A stretch of 25,983 nt of DNA. It comes from an uncultured Campylobacter sp. GTDB lineage: Bacteria > Campylobacterota > Campylobacteria > Campylobacterales > Campylobacteraceae. The DNA lies in NCBI RefSeq assembly GCF_905372745.1, contig NZ_CAJPQR010000030.1:1-25983 (forward strand), given 5' to 3'. Below the pieces are notes generated by a model. That model made no database searches and was not told the origin of the DNA. It saw only the letters and a program-made list of their open reading frames with translations. Within the stretch, counting starts at the first letter, position 1. Each line of letters begins with the position of its first letter. Shown here one piece after another: positions 6,664-14,696 of the stretch. The translations under genes and the position numbers were made by a program.

Positions 6664-8922
6664 TCACTCGTGGTGATAGTCGTCGTAGATGACCTTGTTG
6701 GTTTGGAATTTGATGCGTTTTAGCTCGCGAATACGCAAAAACTCCTCCTCATCGATCCTTTGGATCTGGATGGCAGCCTTAAAGGTCGGGGTCTTACTGA
6801 TGAAGTCCCAGCCGTTGCTCGTTAGCTCGTTGCAGCAGCTCTCCCAGTAGTGATAGGTCATCTGTATGACGCCGTCCGGGACGATGCCTGTGACGTCTGC
6901 TTTGATGACGATGTAGCCGTATCTACTCCATGCCTTGATGAAGTCTCCTTGCTTGATACCGTAGCGCTCGGCCAGCGCAGGATTCATCTCAGCGATTGGT
7001 CCGATACTGTCGCCGCCCTCTTCGATAGCTTTTGATCGTCTAGTCATGACGCCGCCGGCGTACTGATAGACTTTACGCGTAGTTAGCAGCTGTATCGGAT
7101 ACTCGGCATCGGTCGGCTCGTCCACGCTGCCGGCCATCACTTCGTATTCAGGCGGTAAATTTACGCGTTTAGCAAACTCCGCTTTTGCCGGCTCGATATC
7201 TGCGACGCTCTTTACGTGCAAGCAAGGGATAAATTTACCTTTGCCGTCGGGCGTAAAGAATTTTTTATCTAGATATAGGCTCTGTCCGCCCATGTCGTTT
7301 TCATCAGGGCACGGCCAGTGCAAGCCGTGGTGCTTTTTGATGCGGTAGTAGCTCATGCCGCCGTATCTTCTAGGGTCGCACTTGCGTACTTCTTCCCAAA
7401 TTTCTTCAGGGGAGTTAAAGTTAAACCCTTCCGTCGCTCCGAGCCTTCTGGCGATCTCGCAGATGATCCACCAGTCTTGTCTGGCGTCTCCCGGAGGCGT
7501 GATGACGTGCTCGTTGTGCTGTACGCGGCGCTCGGCGTTGGCGTAGAGGCCTTCTTTTTCGCTACTTGCCACGCCAGGTAGCACGACGTCGGCTTTACGC
7601 GACGTTTCGGTTAAAAATATATCCTGAACCACGTACATATCTACTTTAGAGATCGCTTTTAGGAAGTGGTTGGTGTTTGGATCGGTCATAACCGGGTTTT
7701 CGCCCATCGTCCAGAAAAAGTGCACCCTGCCGTCAAGGATGGCGTTTGGCACTTCGGTTTTATGGATGCCGATTTTACCGTTTAGGAAGCCAGGCTCTAG
7801 ATGCCAAACCTGCTCAAACCACTCGCGCTGTTTTGGATCGGTTACCGAGCCCAAATTTGGGAAAATATTTGGCAACACGCCCATATCGCAGCAGCCTTGG
7901 ACGTTTTCTTGACCGCGTATCGGTAGGTCGCCGCTACCTAGCTCGCAGATATTTCCCGTTAAAAGAAATAAATTTGAGATATCGCAAACCGCGCCTACGC
8001 CGTGGTTAAAGTGCGTAACGCCCATACCGTGCGTGATGACGGCCGGGCGGATAGTCGCGTACATGCGAGCCGCTTTTCTCACGTCCTCAGGATTTAGGTT
8101 GGTGTAGCTAGCGATGGCTTCAGGCGAATAGTCCTTGACCGCTTCGCGTACGTATTCTACGCCCTTGGTGCATTCGTTTACGAAGTCCCAGTTAACTAAA
8201 TTTTCCTCGAAAATAACGTAAAGAAGCGAGTTTATAACAGCGATGTTATGCTCGGGCGCTAACTGCAAATGCACGTCCGCTCGGCTGGCAAATTCCGTCT
8301 TTATCGGGTCTACCACGATGAGCTTAGCGCCGCGGTTTAGCGCGCGCTGTATGTGCATAGCCGCGATCGGGTGGCCGTTTTCTGGGTTTGAGCCGATCAT
8401 CAAGATACAATTACTATAAGGTCCGATCTCCGTAAAGCTGTTTGTCGCCGCTCCGTTACCGATTGTTTTGGCAAGACCTGCCACAGTCGGAGCGTGTCAA
8501 ATTCTAGCGCAGTGATCGACGTTATTCGTGCCGATTACAGCGCGCATTATCTTTTGCGCGACGTAGTTGTCCTCTAGCGTACAGCGAGCCGAGTAGTTGC
8601 CTACTAGCGCGTCAGGGCCGTATTTTTCCTTGACCTCTTTCATCTTTGCGACGACTAGATCGAGCGCTTCGTCCCAGCTAGCCTCCTCGAGATCTCCGTC
8701 TTTGCTAAATACGCCATCTTTTTTGCGGATTAGCGGTTTTGTTAATCTATCAGGCGCCCCCACGTAGTCCCAGCCGTAAAAGCCCTTTAAGCACAGATTT
8801 CCCTGATTTACGGGGTTATCCTGCACTCCTAGCGCGCTTCTTATCACGTTGTTTTCGACGTGAAGCTCGACCTGACAGCCCGTGCCGCAGTATGGGCATA
8901 TGACTTTGCCGGTCTTCGTCAT
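6664..8922 (-). CDS. fdhF: Selenocysteine-containing formate dehydrogenase (FdhF/FDH-H-like)
   Basis: Cytoplasmic molybdenum/tungsten bis-MGD formate dehydrogenase of 752 aa. The reading frame crosses an in-frame TGA at 8497-8499, which I read as selenocysteine 142 in HCARI-U-HAPTVAGL, matching E. coli FdhF CCARV-U-HGPSVAGL. Evidence against a pseudogene: the frame continues in register with family sequence on both sides, and a SECIS-like hairpin follows directly. The 4Fe-4S ligands are C9, C12, C16 and C44, then a conserved lysine (K46) and H143 after the selenocysteine. There is no Tat signal, so it is not the exported respiratory subunit. No electron-transfer partner, hydrogenase or maturation gene is adjacent. 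Translation needs SelB and tRNA-Sec supplied elsewhere. It is separated from the uptake locus by a hairpin. Confidence 0.93.
8456..8499 (-). promoter_or_regulatory. Bacterial SECIS element in fdhF
   Basis: After the TGA (8499-8497) and 14 further bases comes GGCA-GGTCT-TGCC (8482-8470): a perfect four-pair stem capped by GGUCU. As recalled, E. coli fdhF has the same loop and the same 14-base distance. This is the SelB recognition hairpin that recodes UGA. Confidence 0.85.
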
Positions 8923-8947
8923 TTTTTCTCCTTTTTTATATGCAGAT

Positions 8948-8984
8948 TTTGCATATTTATTAAATATGAAATATTTGCATATTT
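8948..8984 (-). promoter_or_regulatory. Repeated TTTGCATATTT motif upstream of fdhF
   Basis: TTTGCATATTT occurs at 8948-8958 and 8974-8984, 26 bases apart, just upstream of the fdhF ribosome-binding site. On the coding strand this reads AAATATGCAAA and shares the core AATATGC with the duplicated sequence in front of the uptake locus. The first coding-strand copy also forms an inverted repeat, AAATATG with CATATTT. Operator role is inferred. Confidence 0.45.
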
Positions 8985-9016
8985 GTCCTTAAAAAATAAT
9001 AAAAATCCTTAATACT

Positions 9017-9038
9017 TTAAATCAATATTTTGATTTAA
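9017..9038. promoter_or_regulatory. Inverted repeat upstream of fdhF
   Basis: Nine-base perfect arms TTAAATCAA and TTGATTTAA surround TATT, about 100 bases upstream of the fdhF start. The half sites are FNR-like but in reversed order (ATCAA-N4-TTGAT instead of TTGAT-N4-ATCAA). It is either a regulator site of another kind or an RNA hairpin in a long leader. Confidence 0.4.
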
Positions 9039-9400
9039 GATTTTGTTAATTATTTTATGTAGCGTATGGGACTCTAAATGCTGCTACATCGTTATTTTAG
9101 CTATATCGTATTATTTATGAATAAGAATAACTTAAGAGCTTTTATTAAGATTAGAATTTGTAATAGTATTAACACGGCTTAAAAAAATAGTTTAATGCTT
9201 AATATAACTTAATTCGCCCGAAATATCCAAAATTCAGCCGCGAAATTTACGAGCGTAAATCTAGAAAATGCGTTTTGCGCCGCTATTTTAAATCCCGCAA
9301 AGCGCCGGAAACGATTTTACGGTTTTATTGCGCGAAGCAGGGTAGATTTGGTTTTAATGGTTTTAAGCGTTTATTTTGATTTTCCGATGCACCAAAAGCT

Positions 9401-9427
9401 AAAACCGAGCCAGATAATCTAGCTCGG
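9401..9427 (-). terminator. Hairpin with T-tract, minus strand
   Basis: Arms CCGAGC (9405-9410) and GCTCGG (9422-9427) with an 11-base loop; on the minus strand the stem is followed by TTTTAGCTTTT. It lies about 230 bases past the thioesterase stop and behind a first terminator at 9559-9623. Confidence 0.5.
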
Positions 9428-9558
9428 CCGAATTTAGCAGGCGCCTGGCGCGTATAATTCGCGCAAGAGCCGTCGCCTACGTAAATTCGGATCGAATTTG
9501 ACCGCCGTTTAGACGGTAAATACGCACTTTGCGGGCGCAAACGCAAAATTTATAAGTT

Positions 9559-9623
9559 AAAAAACGGCTCGATCATACGGCAAAGCGTATTTCACGATCC
9601 TGCCGCATGCAAACTAGAGCCGT
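9559..9623 (-). terminator. Terminator with structured loop after the thioesterase gene
   Basis: Outer arms ACGGCTC (9564-9570) and GAGCCGT (9617-9623) are followed on the minus strand by TTTTTT. The 46-base interior can itself fold (ATACG/CGTAT, or CGGCA/TGCCG), giving a branched structure. Located 29 bases after the thioesterase stop. Confidence 0.6.
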
Positions 9624-9651
9624 AAAATGCGCTCCGACCAAGGCAAATTCG

Positions 9652-10068
9652 TCAAAAACCGTGCGCCTTTTTTAGCTGCGGATCGATCGGCTTTTTCGCG
9701 CCGTCTTTAGTTACGCTCACGTAGGTCGCGATCGCGGAGGTAACGTGTATGCGCTCGCGAAAACCCGCCGCGTTTAGCCGTAGCGCCGTGACTTCGATCT
9801 TAGTTTTGATCGAGGTGTTGCCCGCGGCGATGATTTTGGCGTAGCAGCTCACGACATCGCCGACGAAAACGGGCTGTTTAAATATAATCTCTTGCATCGA
9901 GATCGTCACGACGCGCTCGGGCGAGAGCTCCCGCGCGGCCTGCGCGCCGGCTAGGTCGATCTGGCTTAGTATCCAGCCGCCGAATATATTGCCCGCCGAG
10001 TTTGTGTCCTTTGGTAGCGCGACTTGTTTTATGCGCGGCTCGCCCATACCCTCTAACATTTCTTCCAT
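9652..10068 (-). CDS. Acyl-CoA thioesterase, YciA-like hotdog protein
   Basis: Cytoplasmic thioesterase of 138 aa that hydrolyses acyl-CoA to free acid and CoA. The family signature is clear: LPKDTNSAGNIFGGWILSQID (about 19-39), containing the helix and catalytic aspartate of the YciA/BFIT group, then VVTISMQEIIFKQPVFVGD. One hotdog fold of the usual length. ATG at 10068 has AAAGGATAAAAA before it; a second ATG three codons on is less well placed. It lies downstream of ciaB on the same strand, the neighbourhood I recall for C. jejuni (Cj0914c/Cj0915), but a 343-base gap makes a separate promoter likely. Confidence 0.93.
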   Translation of the reverse strand: MEEMLEGMGEPRIKQVALPKDTNSAGNIFGGWILSQIDLAGAQAARELSPERVVTISMQEIIFKQPVFVGDVVSCYAKIIAAGNTSIKTKIEVTALRLNAAGFRERIHVTSAIATYVSVTKDGAKKPIDPQLKKAHGF

Positions 10069-10411
10069 TTTTTATCCTTTCGTTTTAGATTCGTAAATTT
10101 AGCGACTATTTGCCGCGTTTGGCTTGCTTGCCCTCAAGTAAATTTACCGCGATTTTATCAAATTTTACTTTTTAAATTTTACGCCCGAATTTAAGGCAAA
10201 TTTGATGCAAAAAACCAGGACTTGCAGCAAATTCGGTAAATTTGCGAAACGCGACATACAAATTTAGCCCGCAAAATCCGTATCCTAAAAATGCTAAACT
10301 CAGCGCCAAAAAGGTGCGGGTTTAGGCCGCTAGAAAAAGGCAAATTTGACGTAAAATTTGGGTTAAATTTGTATGCCGGGGCCGCCAGATTTAGCGCAAA
10401 TTTGCCTCGGA
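10069..10411. other. Spacer between ciaB and the thioesterase gene
   Basis: Non-coding, 343 bases, dense in AAATTTG/CAAATTT words. No terminator with a clear T-tract and no supported gene were found. A TTGATAAAAT stretch (minus strand, around 10155-10165) could belong to a thioesterase promoter. Confidence 0.5.
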
Positions 10412-12241
10412 CTACTTTTCTCCAGCTTGCCATTTCTCCCATTCGCCGCTCTCGTCAAGCTCGTTTCCGATAGCCTTGTAGCGGGCGCAGTAGTGCTCTA
10501 CAAAGGCCCTTGCCTGCGCGTGTTTAGGCAGGTAGCTTTTGCCCTCTTTGTCGCAAAATTTCGCCAAAAACTCGCCCGCCGGAGCGCGCCTTGCGTAGTG
10601 AAGCGCCAAATTTTTGTAGTTTGCGAGGCAGATTTCTTTAAATTTAGCGTAATGCTCGCGGTCAAATTTGACGACCAAAGCGCCGCCCTCAAAGCTAAGC
10701 GCGCCCGAGTCAAACAGCAAGCTAAGATGGATAAGCCCCTCGCAGTAGTACGCCCGCACCTCATCGACCTCGCGCCATGCGATGAGCCCGACCGCGCGGG
10801 CGATCAGCTCGTGAAATACGCTCATCTCGTAGCCAGCCTCGCCGCCGATAAAGAAATTTACCAGCCCGCCCGTAGTCGCCTTATACTCCTCGATAAATTT
10901 AAACTCGCCGTCCGCGTTCATCGTCTTTTCCGTGTCGGTACCGACGAAAAGTATATGCCCAAACTCGTGGCCGATCGTGGAGATTTCGTAGGTTTTCTTC
11001 CAAATTTGCGGCTTTTTAAACAAAATTTCGCGCCCGTAGTCCAAAAACTCGCGCGAAAAAATCTCGCCGCTAAGCTTCATAAACGGCCGCGCCTTGGCGC
11101 TCTCGTAAACGTGCTCGACGAAGGCGAATATCTTTTTGCCCCGCTCCTTGCTCACGGTCTCGTCGTTTGGCACGACCTGCGCGGAAAATAGCCCGTTTAG
11201 CTCGGCGCCGTAGTAGATCATCGGCACGCTGATGTATGTCTGCGTTCTAGCGACGTTTTGCGTAACTTGGCGCGCGAGCAGGGCGTCCTCTATCCCGCAC
11301 TCGCGGCAAATTTGCTCGTAGGCGCGGATGACGCTGGCTTTAAACTTCGCCTCGTCAAAGTCGCTCGCACCCGCTAGCCTAACGTCCCACTCGAGCGCGA
11401 CGGCATGCGTGTAGGCGTCCTCGTAGTACTCGAGCGGATGACCGGGCTGTAGCGGGCCTTTTACATCCATCCATGCGCGCTCGGCGTCCTGCCACGCGGG
11501 GATCGTGCGGTCGTTTTCTCGCTCGCAAAACGCTGCTTTTAGCTTTTCAAAGTACTTTACGTAAGCTCTTTGCTCGTCGTTTGCAACTAGCGATTTTAGA
11601 TTTTTGATTAGCGCATCCAGAGCGTCCGCCACGCGTTTTACTTCGTTTTCAAAAGCCACGGCATAGGGCGCAAAGGCGTATTTTTCGCCGTTTTTCATAA
11701 CTGCGCCGTAGCTTCGCTCGCCCTTTTGCTCGCCGTCTTTTTGATAGAGGCGGTTTTCGTCGATAAATTTGATCGCATCGGCCATGCTTGCAAATTTAGC
11801 TTCGAATTCTTTATTCGTCGTTTGCAGGATTTGCTTGTCCCACGCGCTTTGCCACGCGTTCATCGCTAGCCCCGCGCCGTGCATGCCGCTAAGTAGCGCC
11901 AGATAAAACTCGTCTAAAATTTTTTCCTCTTTTACTCGCGCCAACAGCTTTTCAAAGCGCGCCTCGTAAAACTCGCGCACGAGTTCAAAAGCTTCATCTT
12001 TTATGCGCCCTATCTCGGTCTCCTCGCGACCTTGTTTTTTTAGCTCGTTTTCTAGCGGCTCAACCTTTAGATCGACGATGCGGCGCAAAACTGCGACCTT
12101 TTCGCTCTTTTGCCCCTTAAAGCCGGCGATTTTTAGCATCTTTTGCACGACCTCGCTAGGATTATCCAGCTGCCTATACATCGCGTTTAGCTCGTCTTTG
12201 CCTGCGGCTACTAGCTCATTTAATCTTTTAAAATCGTTCAC
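10412..12241 (-). CDS. ciaB: Invasion protein CiaB homologue with zinc-peptidase signature
   Basis: The 609 aa match the size I recall for C. jejuni CiaB (about 610), a protein associated with host-cell invasion, and the gene lies beside the YciA-like gene as in C. jejuni. No signal peptide is visible. The first 240 residues are helical and rich in charged residues. The C-terminal half contains STIGHEFGHILF (HEFGH, residues 425-429) and, 23 residues further, IEEYKATTGG (E451/E452). HExxH followed by a downstream glutamate is the zinc site of gluzincin-type metallopeptidases and recalls the M49 EExKA motif. This suggests an enzymatic function; peptidase activity is inference. Start is GTG at 12241 with AAGGACAAAC before it; the residues after it (NDFKRLNEL) fit the family start. 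Confidence 0.87.
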   Translation of the reverse strand: MNDFKRLNELVAAGKDELNAMYRQLDNPSEVVQKMLKIAGFKGQKSEKVAVLRRIVDLKVEPLENELKKQGREETEIGRIKDEAFELVREFYEARFEKLLARVKEEKILDEFYLALLSGMHGAGLAMNAWQSAWDKQILQTTNKEFEAKFASMADAIKFIDENRLYQKDGEQKGERSYGAVMKNGEKYAFAPYAVAFENEVKRVADALDALIKNLKSLVANDEQRAYVKYFEKLKAAFCERENDRTIPAWQDAERAWMDVKGPLQPGHPLEYYEDAYTHAVALEWDVRLAGASDFDEAKFKASVIRAYEQICRECGIEDALLARQVTQNVARTQTYISVPMIYYGAELNGLFSAQVVPNDETVSKERGKKIFAFVEHVYESAKARPFMKLSGEIFSREFLDYGREILFKKPQIWKKTYEISTIGHEFGHILFVGTDTEKTMNADGEFKFIEEYKATTGGLVNFFIGGEAGYEMSVFHELIARAVGLIAWREVDEVRAYYCEGLIHLSLLFDSGALSFEGGALVVKFDREHYAKFKEICLANYKNLALHYARRAPAGEFLAKFCDKEGKSYLPKHAQARAFVEHYCARYKAIGNELDESGEWEKWQAGEK

Positions 12242-12424
12242 GTTTGTCCTTTTTAAAATTTGGCGTATTTTAGCTTAAAAATGCTGGACGCTGAGTTAAA
12301 AAACCTCAAGCTCGGCTAAATTTCGCGCCTTTAGCCAAAGCTCTAAAAATTGATTTATCTTGCGGCTTTATCAGCGAAATTGCGCTAAAATCGGACTAAA
12401 ATTTAACGAAAAACCGAGAAGACG

Positions 12425-13402
12425 ATGAAAACTCAAGAAGAAAAAAAGACAAAAAAAGAAAAATCAAGCCGGCTGCAGCACTTTCCGATCATGTTTTACA
12501 CCGTAGTTATGGGGCTTGGCGGACTGGCTCTTGCTTACGAGCGACTAAATTTGATCTTTGATATCTCAGGTGCGGTTTTTGAGATTTTGCGAGGCGCGGC
12601 GAGTCTAGCCTACGCGCTCATCTGCGCTTGTTACGCGGCTAAGCTGATAAAACACCCACAAGCTTGCAAGGCCGAGCTGTTTCATCCCGTGCAGGTAAAT
12701 TTTTTCGCCGCGTTTTCGATCGGCACGCTGCTGGTAGCGACGCTTTGGAGGGATTTTGCGTCCATTTACGACACGCTTTTTTGCGTGGGCGTAGCATTTC
12801 AGACCTTCATCACGCTGCACGCTATGTCTTTTTGGATACGTAGCGACGTAGAGCCGCAGCACGCTAGCCCGGCGTGGTTTTTGCCTATCGTAGGCAACCT
12901 TTTCGTTCCGTTAGCCGCGCCTGCTACGAGCGAGTTTGCGTGGTATTATTTTTCGGTCGGGATATTTTTTTGGCCAGTAATTTTAGCTATTTTGCTCTAT
13001 CGTCTCATTTTTTGCGCCTTGATGCCGCCTAAATTTATCCCGACGCTTTTTATCACGGTAGCTCCGCCCGCGATGGCGTTTTTAGGCTATACTAAGCTAA
13101 CGGGCGGCTTTGACGCGGCGGCTAAAATCATGCTTTACGTTACGCTATTTTTCGTACTTTTTATCATTTATATGTTTAAAAGCTTTCTTGGGATTAAATT
13201 TTCGCTTTCTTGGTGGGCGTTTACCTTTCCTACGGCAGCGGCAAGCGTCGCGTTTTTACGGGCATTTGAGCTTTGCGGGATCAAATTTTTCTTATTTGCG
13301 GGAGCGGCAGGTTTTGCTATCTTATGCGTTTTTATAGGTATCGTGGGCTTTTATACGGTAAAAGCGATATTTAGCGGAGAGATTTTTACGGCGCAGAAGT
13401 GA
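12425..13402 (+). CDS. SLAC1/TehA-family anion channel or transporter
   Basis: Inner-membrane protein of 325 aa with about ten hydrophobic segments after a very basic, lysine-rich N-terminal tail (residues 1-16). Family hallmarks are the FPIMFYTVVMGLGGLALA first helix, WFLPIVGNLFVPLAA, and the late SWWAFTFPTAAASVAFLRA helix. SLAC1/TehA members carry anions; bacterial TehA was first noted for tellurite resistance. The real substrate here is unknown. The ATG is preceded by GAGAAGACG, a modest ribosome-binding site. It stands alone on the + strand, divergent from ciaB. Confidence 0.92.
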   Translation: MKTQEEKKTKKEKSSRLQHFPIMFYTVVMGLGGLALAYERLNLIFDISGAVFEILRGAASLAYALICACYAAKLIKHPQACKAELFHPVQVNFFAAFSIGTLLVATLWRDFASIYDTLFCVGVAFQTFITLHAMSFWIRSDVEPQHASPAWFLPIVGNLFVPLAAPATSEFAWYYFSVGIFFWPVILAILLYRLIFCALMPPKFIPTLFITVAPPAMAFLGYTKLTGGFDAAAKIMLYVTLFFVLFIIYMFKSFLGIKFSLSWWAFTFPTAAASVAFLRAFELCGIKFFLFAGAAGFAILCVFIGIVGFYTVKAIFSGEIFTAQK

Positions 13403-13454
13403 GATTTTAGCGTAAATTAGGCGAAAAAGACGCTAAATTTAAGAGCTAAAATAT

Positions 13455-13475
13455 CGCGCTATTTGCTTTAGCGCG
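13455..13475. repeat. Hairpin after the channel gene
   Basis: Seven-base perfect arms CGCGCTA and TAGCGCG around a 7-base loop, 52 bases after the channel stop and between convergent genes. No T-tract on either strand, so a terminator role is uncertain. Confidence 0.4.
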
Positions 13476-13623
13476 GGCTTTAGACGTTTGTCGCCGCGTT
13501 TAATTTAAACCAAGCGGCAAATTTAGCTTTCTTAAGCGCAAATTTAGATGGGCCGTAGCGACGCTTAACCATAGCGTTTTGCGAGATTTGCGTCGCCTAG
13601 CCTATCCTAGCCAAAAAAGCGAA

Positions 13624-13929
13624 TTATTTTAGCAATCCGCTTGATTTTAGCATATTCGTAATCTCTTTAACCTCGGCCGTACCCTTATGGCAAGCGACTT
13701 CTTGCTCCTCCTTGCTTAGCTTTTTTATGCTAGCGTAGTCGGCCTCAAACTCTTTTTTCGTCGCCTCCGCGCTAAATTCCTTATTGCCCTGAGCTTTGGC
13801 TTGTTTTTCCATCGCGTCGATGAACTCGTAAGAAACCTTTTCGTACTCTTTGCAAGCAGCAGGAGTTTCCTCGGCCGCCAAATTGCCGGCAAATACGCAA
13901 AGCGCGACTAAAAATAACGATTTTTTCAT
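13624..13929 (-). CDS. Small periplasmic two-cysteine protein (DUF5339-like)
   Basis: Predicted secreted protein of 101 aa. A signal peptide of about 19 residues (KKSLFLVALCVFAGNLAA) is followed by a mature part of about 80 residues rich in Lys, Glu and Ala and probably helical. C26 (PAACKEYEKV) and C80 (QEVACHKG) flank the helical core and could form a disulphide. The spacing and the CKEY / ACxxG pattern resemble the small DUF5339 proteins of Gram-negative bacteria; that assignment is from memory and tentative. Function unknown. GGAAAGAC precedes the ATG. It follows the SUKH-like gene on the same strand with a 44-base gap, so the two may be co-transcribed. Confidence 0.83.
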   Translation of the reverse strand: MKKSLFLVALCVFAGNLAAEETPAACKEYEKVSYEFIDAMEKQAKAQGNKEFSAEATKKEFEADYASIKKLSKEEQEVACHKGTAEVKEITNMLKSSGLLK

Positions 13930-13973
13930 GTCTTTCCTTTTTTGAAGATGCAGCGTATGGTAGCGAAATTTAG

Positions 13974-14696
13974 CTAAATTTTGCCTCGCAGCGCGATCAT
14001 TTCGCTAAAAGTTATCTCGCGGGCGTAAAATTTAACTCCGAGCGAGGCGAGTTTGTCTTGTAGCGCTAGCGCCGACTCCTCTATGCCGCTAAAAAGGCAA
14101 AGCGGTAAATTTTGCGCCCTCTCTTTAGTCGCCGCAAAGCTCCCATCTTCAAAAAATTTCTTTAAAAATACGAGCGTTTTTACCTTGTCCGCGCCCAGAT
14201 CCTCGATAAAAACGCTGAAATATTTATATTCAGGCTCCTCGCGCGCTTCATCTTGCTGCGCGTAGTCGTCCGCCAGCTCGCGGTAAAATTCGTTGCTTAA
14301 ATCAGCAAGCGGAGCGATCGCTTCAAGCGAGCAAGGCGCCTCAAGCGCGGCAAGTGCGGTTAAAATTTCTTCAAATTTAACGATGTCGTCCGCGACCTTT
14401 ATCGGCTTCCACGAGCCCACGCCGTGATAGGCAAAATACACGGGTGAAGCGTCGCCAAGGGCAAAATCGACGAAAAACGGATCATCCATGCCGTTACGCG
14501 CGATGACTCGCCAGCTCTTGCGCCACTGTCCGGGCGCGTCGTCTGCTAGCTCCTCGCCCGTTTTGCGGCTAGCGAGCCTGTATCCTTCCTGAAAACTCTC
14601 AAACTCGCCTTCGTCAGGATAGAAAAACGGTAGCAAAATGCACTCTGAAACGATGCATTTGCGGATGAAATTTCGGATCAAATTCGGGATTTGCAC
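13974..14696 (-). CDS. SUKH (SMI1/KNR4)-like protein with L7/L12-like C-terminal domain
   Basis: A 240-aa protein without signal peptide. Residues about 30-115 have the SMI1/KNR4 look: FQEGYRLA, then WRVIARNGMDDPFFVDFALGD, PVYFAYHGVGSWKPIKVADD and a following helix FEEILTALAAL. These superfamily proteins often serve as immunity or regulatory proteins. Residues about 168-232 (DKVKTLVFLKKFFEDG, TKERAQNLP, then EESALALQDKLASLGVKFYA) match the beta-alpha-alpha-beta pattern of the ribosomal L7/L12 C-terminal domain, including the EA(K)xLVxxLP-like segment. Start is GTG at 14696, with AAGG eight bases before it; there is no later ATG before the conserved part. No toxin gene is adjacent. Function unknown; both domain calls are by eye. 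Confidence 0.75.
   Translation of the reverse strand: MQIPNLIRNFIRKCIVSECILLPFFYPDEGEFESFQEGYRLASRKTGEELADDAPGQWRKSWRVIARNGMDDPFFVDFALGDASPVYFAYHGVGSWKPIKVADDIVKFEEILTALAALEAPCSLEAIAPLADLSNEFYRELADDYAQQDEAREEPEYKYFSVFIEDLGADKVKTLVFLKKFFEDGSFAATKERAQNLPLCLFSGIEESALALQDKLASLGVKFYAREITFSEMIALRGKI

Larger units (their letters stand above)
8923..9400. other. Long AT-rich upstream region of fdhF
   Basis: No gene is seen. The fdhF ribosome-binding site (AAGGAGAAAAA) sits at the low end. Bases 8931-9230 are much more AT-rich than the surroundings and hold two copies of TTTGCATATTT and a strong inverted repeat at 9017-9038. A looser hairpin TGTAGC/GCTACA lies around 9057-9088. Bases 9230-9400 return to ordinary spacer composition. 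The size suggests complex regulation of fdhF. Confidence 0.55.

Noticed and set aside
6664..8922. Formate dehydrogenase as a pseudogene broken by a stop codon
   Set aside because: The TGA is exactly at the family's selenocysteine position, the frame is kept on both sides, and a SECIS hairpin follows.
9017..9038. Canonical FNR/CRP-family box
   Set aside because: The half sites are in the wrong order for TTGAT-N4-ATCAA.
9325..9546. 73-codon minus-strand frame upstream of fdhF
   Set aside because: No ribosome-binding site, runs through a terminator hairpin, and has no protein-like pattern.
10373..11191. 272-codon + strand open frame opposite ciaB
   Set aside because: It is antisense to a well-supported family protein, lacks a ribosome-binding site and reads as low-information sequence.
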